DNA of 64,000 bases from Tritrichomonas musculus (taxonomy: Eukaryota > Parabasalia > Tritrichomonadida > Tritrichomonadidae), in contig JAPFFF010000010.1 of assembly GCA_039105265.1 (NCBI GenBank), positions 1,860,001-1,924,000 on the forward strand, in the 5' to 3' direction. Below are positions 41,622 to 50,135 of this stretch, piece by piece. The stretch's first letter is position 1, and every line of letters starts with the position of its first letter. The notes below the pieces were generated by a model. It did no database searches, was not told the DNA's origin, and saw nothing but the letters and a program-made list of their open reading frames with translations. The translations under genes and the position numbers were made by a program.

Positions 41622-43073
41622 CTAGATTTTGTTCACTTTAACTCGAGGCAAAATTCCAATGTTGTTCAACTCGATTGAAGAAGGAATTGTAATTTCTTTC
41701 AAAGATGAGCAGCCTTGAAAAGCAACTTCTCCAATTGATGTAACAGAAGATGGAATTGAAATATTCTCCAATGATGAACATCCCAAAAAAGTTGCACTTT
41801 TGATACAAGTGATTGAAGAAGGAATTGAAATACTAATCAATGACGAGCATCCTTTGAAAGCACCTTTACCAATTTTAGTAACCGATGAAGGTATAATTAC
41901 TTCAGTAACAGAAGAGCAACTAGCAAAACTTTCTGATCCAATTGAAACAACAGAAGAAGGTATCTCAATTTTTGTCAACAAATTGCAACATTCGAAAGCA
42001 CCGCTTTCAATTATTTTCACAGAAGAAGGAATTGATATTTCTGTTAAAGAACAGCATCTATAGAAAACATGAGACTCAATCGATTCCAATAAAGAAGGAA
42101 TATTTATTTCAACTAATTTTACGCATCCATAAAAAGCTTCTGATCCAATTTCCATAGTTGAATTTGGTAGTGCTAAAATCGAAAGTGAAGAGCAGCCGTA
42201 AAAAGCTTCATCATTGATTCTTTTTACTGAAGAAGGGATTGAAATTGTTGTCAATTTTTCACAATTTTTGAATGCACGAGAACCAATTGAAGTAAGGTTT
42301 GTTGATGATTCAAATATCACTTCTTTTAATGACACACATTCATAAAAAGAATCACTTTCAATTTCTTTAACGGAAGAAGGAATTTTGATTAAAATCAACG
42401 AACTACAAAAACTAAAAGTTGACTTAAATATTATTGTTATCATTGAACTTAATTTTACTTCAGTTAATGACTCGCATTGTGAAAAAGCTTGATCTTGAAT
42501 CGTATGAACAGAAGATGGAATTTCTAATTGCTTTAATGATACGCATTTACAAAAAGCACCACTTTCTATTTTATGCAAAGAAGAAGGAAGATCAATTTCA
42601 ACAAGTGACGAACACGAGCCAAATGCATTGCTTTCAATTCTTTGTATGCATGATGGAAATGTGACTTCTCTTAATGACGAACAGTTGTAAAACATTAAAC
42701 TTGAAACTTGCGTCAATGACGACGGAAGATTTATTTCTAATAAATTCTTACAACCATAAAAAGCACTACTTTCAATTGATGAAACAGAAGAAGGAATCAA
42801 AATGTGCTTCAATGATGAACACCCATAAAATGCACTTTTTCCTATCGTTGTTAACGAGGAAGGCAGCTTGATTTGTTCCAATGATGAACAATATTGAAAA
42901 CTTCCATCTTCAATTTTTGTAATCGTTGATGGAATTGAAACTTCTCTTAATGATGAACATTGCATTAATAAAAATTTGCCAAGTGAGGTGATGTTTGATG
43001 GAATTCTCAATCGTGTCAATTTTTTACATAAATAGAATGAATCACGTTCAATTTCTATTTCTGGCAGTGACAA
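41622..43073 (-). CDS. BspA-like LRR segment, probably part of a broken larger gene
   Basis: An open frame of 483 codons with about 19 LRR units of the BspA type (SIPSSVTSIG, AFxGCSSLxxI). The region is well conserved, but no ATG lies before the repeats; the first Met is inside them. The frame extends upstream to about 43.12 kb and encodes an ankyrin unit (SLLTLAAYNNHPEIVEILL) before the LRRs, just as in the + strand gene at 32.8 kb. The upstream partner is the DUF3447 segment at 43246-44475. It is therefore the 3' part of a composite gene that is broken or spliced in a way not visible here. Confidence 0.65.
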   Translation of the reverse strand: MSLPEIEIERDSFYLCKKLTRLRIPSNITSLGKFLLMQCSSLREVSIPSTITKIEDGSFQYCSSLEQIKLPSSLTTIGKSAFYGCSSLKHILIPSSVSSIESSAFYGCKNLLEINLPSSLTQVSSLMFYNCSSLREVTFPSCIQRIESNAFGSCSSLVEIDLPSSLHKIESGAFCKCVSLKQLEIPSSVHTIQDQAFSQCESLTEVKLSSMITIIFKSTFSFCSSLILIKIPSSVKEIESDSFYECVSLKEVIFESSTNLTSIGSRAFKNCEKLTTISIPSSVKRINDEAFYGCSSLSILALPNSTMEIGSEAFYGCVKLVEINIPSLLESIESHVFYRCCSLTEISIPSSVKIIESGAFECCNLLTKIEIPSSVVSIGSESFASCSSVTEVIIPSSVTKIGKGAFKGCSSLISISIPSSITCIKSATFLGCSSLENISIPSSVTSIGEVAFQGCSSLKEITIPSSIELNNIGILPRVKVNKI

Positions 43074-43245
43074 TAAAATCTCTACAATTTCAGGATGATT
43101 ATTATATGCAGCAAGAGTTAAAAGAGATACTTTATAAAAAAAAAAAAATCTAAAATAAAACTCTATTTAAATATATATGATTTTGAAATGCCATTGAAAA
43201 ATTGAATAACAACACCATTCAAAAAAATTCAAAATTTGAAATTTT

Positions 43246-44475
43246 TTAAGAAAAATCTAAAAAAAATTGAGAACTAAATAAAACTTTTTGTTTTAAAATT
43301 ACAGATCCATTTATATTGATATCCTTCTTATTATTAAGGAAAAGATTAAAAAGTGTAATATAACCGTAATCGCAGCTATAATAAAAAGCAAAATTAAATT
43401 CATCAAAATTATTTGGCAATGATTCAAAATTATAATAGTGAAAACAATAAAACAATGAATTCTTATCATATTCATTTTCAAGGTTATTTTTATCAACATC
43501 GATGTTTAAAAAGTTTTCAATAATATAATTTGCAATTTCATTGTGATGACATTTAATTGATTCTTTCAAAATTTCTTCAAAACTTTTGTCTTTTGGTTCG
43601 ACGTGTTTTTCTTCAAGAAGGTGAATTATTTCTGAATTTTGACCATGAATTGCATATAACCATAATCTTGGTCTTAATTCTGCATTTTTTAACAATAAAT
43701 ATTTAAAGGTTTGAATTGATCCACAGAACGCTGCGTATTCAATTAATGACGTTTCTTTTTCTTTGAGTAAAAATAAATTGGTTTCAAAAAGTGATCGTTC
43801 AATCATACTCGAAGGTGACAAATTTGTATTGTTAACGTATTCACTGAATTTATCATACATGTCTTTTCGGATCAGTTCACTTATATAACCGTCATTTTCG
43901 CCGTTTTTTCTTTTTTCTTCAAAAATGTCAAAATTTTGATTACAAAGCTGTAAAATGGTTTCTTCTAGTTTTAAAGAGCCTTCTTTTTCTGATTCAAGAA
44001 CTGATTTGAACTCTGGATAGAAAAATTGTGTGAAATCACGGATTTCTGACTTTTTCTTTGTATATATTGACTTTAATATATAAATATCTGCAGTTATGAT
44101 CTTTTTTTCAAAAAGAAATAATAGTATTTTTTTGTTATTTTTAAAAATATCGAAGATTTCACAGTTTGAAAAGTTTTTGTTCATTTGCTCTCCAAAATAA
44201 ATTAATATTTGTTCTATCTTGCTTAAAAATTTTGCATATCTGTGGTGATTATCGGATATTCTGGATATTATTAATAGAAATAGTCGAAAATCATCTTTGC
44301 TAGAGGTTATTTTTTGATTTTCAATATACTTGATTAAATTTTGAAGATCAATGTCTTGATCATTCTCCAAAAAATCAGAATCTTTTTCGATGAAAAGAAT
44401 AATTAGATTGTAAAGATTCTTTTGTTGCTCAATATATTGTAAAGTCGGATTCAAAATGCTTGGGACAATATTCAA
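43246..44475 (-). CDS. DUF3447 / ankyrin-type segment without ATG start
   Basis: 409 codons homologous to 31566-32726: shared phrases are NFSNCEIFDIFKNNKKILLFL, FYPEFKSVLESEK, GENDGYISELIRKDMYDKF, LIEYAAFCGSIQTFKYLLL, LWLYAIHGQNSEIIHLLE and SIKCHHNEIANYI. The usual N-terminal helix region is present, but the frame has no ATG near its beginning; the first Met lies more than 90 codons inside. The end is again a Phe/Leu-rich stretch followed by a stop, and the next ankyrin unit continues about 130 bp downstream. Loss of the start codon suggests a pseudogene in early decay. An upstream exon cannot be excluded. Confidence 0.6.
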   Translation of the reverse strand: MNIVPSILNPTLQYIEQQKNLYNLIILFIEKDSDFLENDQDIDLQNLIKYIENQKITSSKDDFRLFLLIISRISDNHHRYAKFLSKIEQILIYFGEQMNKNFSNCEIFDIFKNNKKILLFLFEKKIITADIYILKSIYTKKKSEIRDFTQFFYPEFKSVLESEKEGSLKLEETILQLCNQNFDIFEEKRKNGENDGYISELIRKDMYDKFSEYVNNTNLSPSSMIERSLFETNLFLLKEKETSLIEYAAFCGSIQTFKYLLLKNAELRPRLWLYAIHGQNSEIIHLLEEKHVEPKDKSFEEILKESIKCHHNEIANYIIENFLNIDVDKNNLENEYDKNSLFYCFHYYNFESLPNNFDEFNFAFYYSCDYGYITLFNLFLNNKKDININGSVILKQKVLFSSQFFLDFS

Positions 44476-44634
44476 TTTTTTTCAATGTTTCTCAGAAAAA
44501 AAATCATTCAGCTTGGGACAAATTGACCTTAAAGATTTAAAATTTGACTTTATCGTTTTCAAAAAGTTTATAACAAGCCTTTTGAATCAGAATTTTTAAA
44601 ATTCATTTCATATATTTATATAAAAAAAAAATCA

Positions 44635-44706
44635 TGAGGCCGAAGGGAGTCGAACCCCCAACCTTGAGATCTGGAGTCTCACGCAATACCATTATGCTAC
44701 AGCCCC
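44635..44706 (-). tRNA. tRNA-Trp (anticodon CCA)
   Basis: A 72-nt cloverleaf without intron on the - strand. The acceptor GGGGCTG pairs with CGGCCTC with two G-T pairs, and the discriminator is A. The D arm contains ATAATGGTA. The anticodon stem TGAGA/TCTCA is perfect and encloses CTCCAGA, anticodon CCA. The T loop is TTCGACT with stem GGGGG/CCCTT containing two G-T pairs. A T run follows on the - strand within 15 nt. Confidence 0.93.
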
Positions 44707-44780
44707 TCTTGTTCTTTCAATCTTTTTTAAATTAATATAATTTAATATGCATATCATTAAAGAAAATAATTATTGATTAG

Positions 44781-45607
44781 TTGATTCTAGAAGACCAATT
44801 TAAAAATTCAAAAATAAGTTATAATAAATATGATCTTTTGTCAATACTACACCTGATTTCTAAAATTGAGAATAACTGCTATCGTTTTACCAATTTTTTC
44901 AGCAAAATCGAAAAAATTTTGCTTTTTCAAATTCAGAAATATTCAATATTTTTAGAAGCAACAAAAGGATTCTTTTATTTCTCATTGAACAACAAATAAT
45001 AGTTATTGATGAATAATATTGCTGAAAAATCACAAAGACATACAAACACATAAAGGCCAAATATCCACAGTATTTTCAGCCAGAAATTCAACCATTCATC
45101 AATGAAAAATGGTTTCCAAAATATGATCCAGAAGATTATAAATTAAAGAGATAGAGATAGAGAAAGAATTGCCGGAAAATATTTAACTACTTGCGACTTG
45201 AAGGTGTCGAATTGACGCCATCGTTGTGGCCTTTGGATATTCATGGCCAAAACTCAGAAATGATTCTCTTTTCCGAAGACAATAATGTTGAAATAAAGGA
45301 TGAGTCATACAAACAAGTCTTTTATGAATCAATCAAATGCCACCACAACGACATTACAAATTACTTCATAAACAACTTTTTACAAAATGATGAAGGAATT
45401 TCACATGATACATTCAAACAATGTCTCAAATATTATAATTTCGCCTTTTTGAAAATTGAGTCTATTAGTGAATCTTCATTTTGCTCCTTTTGCAAGTACG
45501 ATTATTGTGCACTTGTTGATAACCTTTTGAAAGGTAAAGATATAAATGTAAATAAAAAAGAAATTTTCCATATTCTGTTAATACAATTTCAAAATTATAT
45601 TTTTTAA
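44781..45607 (+). pseudogene. Relic of a DUF3447 / ankyrin gene
   Basis: The + strand reads LISKIENNCYRF, NFFSKIEKILLF (44781-44999), then out of frame PQYFQPEIQPFINE (about 45.06-45.11 kb), then LEGVELTPSLWPLDIHGQNS, IKCHHNDITNYFINNFL and YYNFAFLKIESISESSF (45191-45607). These match successive parts of the two other DUF3447 copies in order. Several frame breaks and a missing central part make it a pseudogene. It also ends at the same point as the others. Confidence 0.75.
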
Positions 45608-45609
45608 TC

Positions 45610-45720
45610 AAATTTAAAATCATATCTTTCAATATCATTCAAAATCATATCATTCAATATAATTCAAAATCATATCTTTCAATGAAATTCAAAATCATAT
45701 CTTTCAATGAAATTCAAATT
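45610..45720. repeat. 25-bp tandem repeat, about 4 units
   Basis: ATTCAAAATCATATCTTTCA plus five variable bases is repeated head to tail, starting just after the DUF3447 relic stops. The unit resembles the spacer after the - strand DUF3447 copy (ATTTCAAAATCATA). Confidence 0.7.
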
Positions 45721-45816
45721 TCACCTTAAGATGGCGGTTTTTTACTTTCCATGAACTCATGACTTATTATGTTATGAAATTTAACCAAAAAACCCGTAAA
45801 ATTTAAATTTTACCTT

Positions 45817-45909
45817 AAAATTATAATTATTTACTTTTTTTGATATAAATTTGTTTATTTTTACATAATTTTCCAGGGATATACGAACCAGTGATCACCA
45901 CGGGGCTGC
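45817..45909 (+). repeat. Dispersed repeat, copy 1
   Basis: Shares AAAATTATAA, TTTTTACATAATTTT and CCAGTGATCACCAC with 63904-63998 in the same order and spacing, roughly 85-90% identical by eye. The family was not recognised. Confidence 0.7.
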
Positions 45910-46504
45910 ACAAACCAAATCTGGTTCCTTGAATTGCTGGATGAATCGGGAAGCTATATAATTATTATTCATTATTTAGCAAATATTTGCTGGAAGAGAT
46001 CTTTGAAAATATATATAGCTTCCGTTTTCTGGAAGAGATCTTTGAAAATATAAATATAAAAAACAAAACAAAATTAAAATTTTATTCTATAATACCATTG
46101 TCATTATTGCTAGCGCAATATATAAAAATTCAAGAGATAACTAAAGCCAAATATCGATTTTCATCTACCACTGCATGCACAAAAAATAATATTTCATTAA
46201 GCAAAAAAGAAAAAACTATTCATTTTTATACATAAAAAACTTGAAGTAAAAAAAACTCAGAAATTTTTACAATGTAAAATTTTACATTTAAAGTATTCAA
46301 ACTGTTTTCAAAAAGTGGTCTGACCACTCTAATTCGCCCGATGACATCAGCTTTAAAACGCCGACAGTTAATTTTTTGGCAATAAAAGAAAGAATCATAA
46401 AAATTTGATTTATTATAAAAAAAAACTTTTAATTAATAAACTCCAAAAATCAAGATCACCTGATTCATCATCTTGGTGCTGCAAATCTGCATTTCTAGAC
46501 AGAT

Positions 46505-49003
46505 TTACAGCCCGGTGATCCTCGCGAACCCGTGACCGTTGTGGCCCGTCTCCTTCCCGCTTCCGTTGGGGCTGGCGAACTCGCTGCCGCCCGAGACAGT
46601 CACCGCGTCTGCGAGGTGGTGCTCGTCGCCTAGGAGGAAGCGGCCAGCATCAGACGGGTTTCCAGACTTCCAGCGCGAGAAGCTCGATGTGGCGAAGACC
46701 CAGCCAGAGCCGCCAGCGCCGGAACCGCCGTGACCGTTGCCAGCGCCGCCGCCGTACCAACCGCCGCCACCTGCACCGGGCCTCGTGTTTTCTATTTCGC
46801 TCGTCACGGAGCCGCCAAGGCCAAACGCGCCAGTGGCAACTGACTCGCCGGATGACGTCAGATTTTCTGAGAGTACCCCCTTTCCTGGTTTTCCACCGCA
46901 CGTCTGGGTGCCAGCTGATGCATTCGCCGCTTCATATTTTTGCTTTGATCCAACACCGCCGACCTCGCCGCCGCCAACACCGCCGCCTGAAGGGCAGCCT
47001 GATCCATTTCCGCCACCGCCTCCTCCAGCGACGATCACCCTTGCGTAGAGCGAGTCCTCTCTGACTCTGATGTCCGTTCCACCGCCTCCCACGCCTTTCT
47101 TGTAGCCCGTTTGTGTGTCCGCGCTGTAGCCGCCGCCATTGAAGCCGCCCTCGACCTTCCCGCTTGACTCCTGCGCCTCGCCTCGCCCGCCGACGTAGAC
47201 AAACAGCTTCGTCCTCGACTGGAGCGAAATCGTGCCGGCCGAGTACCCGCCCTTGCCGCCTGCTCTCTCTGATGGATAATAATATCCTGTCCCTCCTTGC
47301 GCGCCCCACACCTCGAGCCTGTAGTCGCCTCTCTCCAGCTCCACTGTCTGAACTGCGCCCGAATAGTTGAATGTAAGCTTCACACCTTCTGTCGCAAGCT
47401 TCCCGCTCACAAGCTCGAACGAGTTTCCGTTGCTGTCGACGACGAGCGCATGCAAGTAGAACTCGCCCTTCGATTTCATGAAGGAGACGGCTTGCGAAAG
47501 GCTCCTGATTGGCAGCCCTGACGAGTAGCCGTCCACGCCAAGTACATCGGCGCTGCTGCTGAGCAGGTACCTGCTCTTTTGCTTATCGAGCGTTACACCG
47601 TGCTCGACTAGATCGATTGTTCCCTTGATCGTCTGGTTCTCCTGCACGCTAACCATCACCTTCCCGCTCATCCATCCTACAACCATGAATTCCTTCATTG
47701 CTTCGACGCTGCTTCCGTCTCGGGGTACGGCCACAACTTTCACTTTTTTGCCAAGAGTGATACCTCTCAAAACCAGCTCCTTCTCGTTGTATTCACACAC
47801 TTCCACTGCGCTTTCGCCTTCGCCTTGCTCAACCTTCCACTCAACTCCCTCATCACTTGAGCCTGACGTCACCAAACTCGCTGTCAGTTTCGTTTCTTTG
47901 CCGAGCATCAAGACGTTTGACTTGGAGTTAATTCTGATTCCAACAACGTGCTTGTTTGTCTGATTTTCGATTATTCGTGACTGTTCGTCGATCTTTTTCT
48001 CCATTGCGCTTATTCTTCGGTTCAGCTCATCAATTTCCCTTTTATGTTCCACTTTTTGAGAGCTAAGAACACTCTCGAATTTTTGAATATGCTCTTCGAC
48101 CGTCCTGCACGACTTGGCAACCGCCTCCACGGCCTCCTTCTTCGCCTCTTCTAGCTGCACCTCGCACCTCCTTGCGACTTCCGCCTGCTCCACGACCATC
48201 TTCTCCATTTGAAGGAGTTTGTTTGAATGCTCAATCTTCAGCCTTTCGACCTCGCTGAGCAGTTGCGACGTCGTATTCAAGAGGAAGTGCGAATTTATCA
48301 TTCCGAAGTCGAACACGCCGGAATAGTCATACATCAGCCTCGACAGGACATCCGTCCTTGCCGCCCCGAAGTCAAAATTTGAGAACAAAACCGACGCTTC
48401 ACGCCCGTGCTTGTCGAGGCAGACGAAGAGGAAGTCGACAACTCTTTTCTGGTTTTCTGGAGTCAGTGATTGGTAGTTCATGCTGTTGTTGTTCAGTATC
48501 CGGTACAACACTTGGACTGGAAGGGAAATTAGTTGGTCATTGTCGATGTACTCGAAAAAATGAGAAGATATCACGTTTTCTTCTTTGCTAAGGTCAAATT
48601 TGACCTCTGATGATCGGCTTTTGATGATATAAGAAATCGATTGTAGAACAAGGTTCTTGTAGTTTTGCTTGATGTATTCGTCCGAAAGTTTGGTTAGTCC
48701 GGGTACTTCGTATTGTATGGAGAGATGGTAGAGAGAAAAAGCAGTTGAATCTGTGATATCAAATGATTGGTTTTGGCAGCAGGCTACAAACATAGGAATG
48801 GCCTCTTCGGTTATCTCAAAATTGCTTGTTTGTATTTTTATGTCTTCAGTGTTTTTAAAATGCTTTCTTTGGTTGTAAAAAAAATTTGAATATTGTTTAA
48901 GTAGACAAAAATTGATTGGATACTTTTTACCCTTGTAGACAAAATTCTTATTTGCTCTATTTATGGGTTTGATGGGCTCAAAAGATCTCTTTGCTTGAGT
49001 CAT
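46505..49003 (-). CDS. BTB-like, coiled-coil and glycine-rich (ALK-type) protein
   Basis: 832 residues from ATG; the frame is open 41 codons upstream without ATG. Residues 1-115 are BTB-like (VYKGKKYPINFCLLKQYSNF). About 115-250 are helical. A coiled coil covers about 250-355 (VERLKIEHSNKLLQMEKMV). Ig-like beta segments follow. The last 300 residues (about 535-832) are the glycine-rich domain seen next to ALK-type receptors: YRLEVWGAQGG, GGKGGYSAGTI, VIVAGGGGGGNG, GGGWYGGGAGNGHGGSG. No membrane span is seen. Base composition changes sharply: the BTB end is AT-rich like its surroundings, while about 46.5-48.5 kb is strongly GC-rich. The paralogue at 50.1 kb has the same C-terminal domain in AT-rich codons. 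Role unknown; surface or matrix binding is a guess. Confidence 0.8.
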   Translation of the reverse strand: MTQAKRSFEPIKPINRANKNFVYKGKKYPINFCLLKQYSNFFYNQRKHFKNTEDIKIQTSNFEITEEAIPMFVACCQNQSFDITDSTAFSLYHLSIQYEVPGLTKLSDEYIKQNYKNLVLQSISYIIKSRSSEVKFDLSKEENVISSHFFEYIDNDQLISLPVQVLYRILNNNSMNYQSLTPENQKRVVDFLFVCLDKHGREASVLFSNFDFGAARTDVLSRLMYDYSGVFDFGMINSHFLLNTTSQLLSEVERLKIEHSNKLLQMEKMVVEQAEVARRCEVQLEEAKKEAVEAVAKSCRTVEEHIQKFESVLSSQKVEHKREIDELNRRISAMEKKIDEQSRIIENQTNKHVVGIRINSKSNVLMLGKETKLTASLVTSGSSDEGVEWKVEQGEGESAVEVCEYNEKELVLRGITLGKKVKVVAVPRDGSSVEAMKEFMVVGWMSGKVMVSVQENQTIKGTIDLVEHGVTLDKQKSRYLLSSSADVLGVDGYSSGLPIRSLSQAVSFMKSKGEFYLHALVVDSNGNSFELVSGKLATEGVKLTFNYSGAVQTVELERGDYRLEVWGAQGGTGYYYPSERAGGKGGYSAGTISLQSRTKLFVYVGGRGEAQESSGKVEGGFNGGGYSADTQTGYKKGVGGGGTDIRVREDSLYARVIVAGGGGGGNGSGCPSGGGVGGGEVGGVGSKQKYEAANASAGTQTCGGKPGKGVLSENLTSSGESVATGAFGLGGSVTSEIENTRPGAGGGGWYGGGAGNGHGGSGAGGSGWVFATSSFSRWKSGNPSDAGRFLLGDEHHLADAVTVSGGSEFASPNGSGKETGHNGHGFARITGL

Positions 49004-49114
49004 ACTAAAAATATTGTAATAATAAAATTTTAAAAAAAATATGTCATATTGAAAATTAAGAAATAATATTTTATGCCACGATAAATTTGAATGAAAAAAA
49101 GATATATAATTTAA

Positions 49115-49854
49115 GGTGGTTCTCAATAAATTGAATACTTTCTGAAAAATGTTTTTTCACCTAATAAAAAAAGAAAAATTCAAAAATAAATAAAAGAATA
49201 ATAAGTATAGCAGAATATGAATCAATATATATGAAATATAGTTCATTTCTTTTTGCATCATGGAATTCCATTCATCATTATTAATGATTGAAGTCTTAAA
49301 AAAGATATAAAAAATAGATATATTGCTGTTATTTAACAGATTTATAGCAAATATATAAATTTAAGAATGATATAAACAAAATAATGCACTAATAAGAGGT
49401 GTTTTTTATTCAACATTATAATGTATATAATTGAAAAAAATTTTTAATGAAAATAACTGGGTTAAAATTAGTGTTTGTTTTTATAAATCTTTAATAAAGT
49501 TTTTGGTTCAGTTTTAAAGCATAATTAACAGTAGGGTACATTAATTTGTGAAAAAGAAAAATTAAAACTTTAATAACAGTATCAAGAGAACAATCCATAA
49601 ATCTTCATATAAAAATATTTTGCCAATGACTTCTAAAGAAAATTTTAAAACTTGCCAATTTTTAAATTAGGTCTTCATTAAAAAAATAATATTATATTTT
49701 TTTTCTGTGAATCGTTGAATCGCAACTAATTATGATTAAATAAAAATATATAAAATGTATGTTTTATGTTTTAAGTTTGGTTTGCTGATAATAAGTATTC
49801 GTCGAGAATCAAGCATTTAAAAAATGGATGTTAAAACGGTTATAGAGAACCACC
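49115..49854. mobile_element. TTAA-flanked MITE, 740 bp
   Basis: GGTGGTTCTC at the left is exactly inverted as GAGAACCACC at the right, and the similarity continues as WATAA. TTAA lies on both sides (49111-49114 and 49855-49858), the target duplication of piggyBac and Kolobok elements. There are no coding frames inside. It sits between two divergent genes, so it is in or near both promoters. Confidence 0.75.
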
Positions 49855-49858
49855 TTAA

Positions 49859-50135
49859 CGTGTTTTTATGATAAAAGATTTGATCATTGACCCTTCTCCA
49901 AAAACCTAAAATTACTCATTGACATTTCTCTAAGAAATGTTTTTTAAACTTCCTATCTTAATTAAAATTTCCCAGTAGAAATTGTGAGAAATACGAAAAA
50001 AGATAAAAAAATTTTGAAAATAAATTTATTCAAAAAGTTTAGGATAAAAACGTTATCTAACAAATAAATGTCATCCCATTTAATTTTTTTTTTTATTTTC
50101 TTCACAATTTTTTAGATTATAAAACAAGAAAGAAA
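49859..50135. other. Upstream region of the + strand glycine-rich gene
   Basis: AT-rich promoter-side sequence. TTCACAATTTTTTAG about 35 bp before the ATG loosely resembles the TCA-core boxes elsewhere, but this is weak. Confidence 0.35.

Larger units (their letters stand above)
45608..46504. other. Intergenic with tandem and dispersed repeats
   Basis: About four copies of a 25-bp unit (ATTCAAAATCATATCTTTCA core) span 45610-45720. A 93-bp segment at 45817-45909 recurs at 63904-63998. CTGGAAGAGATCTTTGAAAA is duplicated at 45990 and 46029. AGTGGTCTGACCACT near 46.31 kb is a short inverted repeat. No gene is supported. Confidence 0.6.

Noticed and set aside
46539-47963. Several Arg/Pro-rich frames opposite the GC-rich glycine-rich gene
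   Set aside because: GC-rich coding DNA has few stops on the other strand. None shows a domain or starts in a plausible context.
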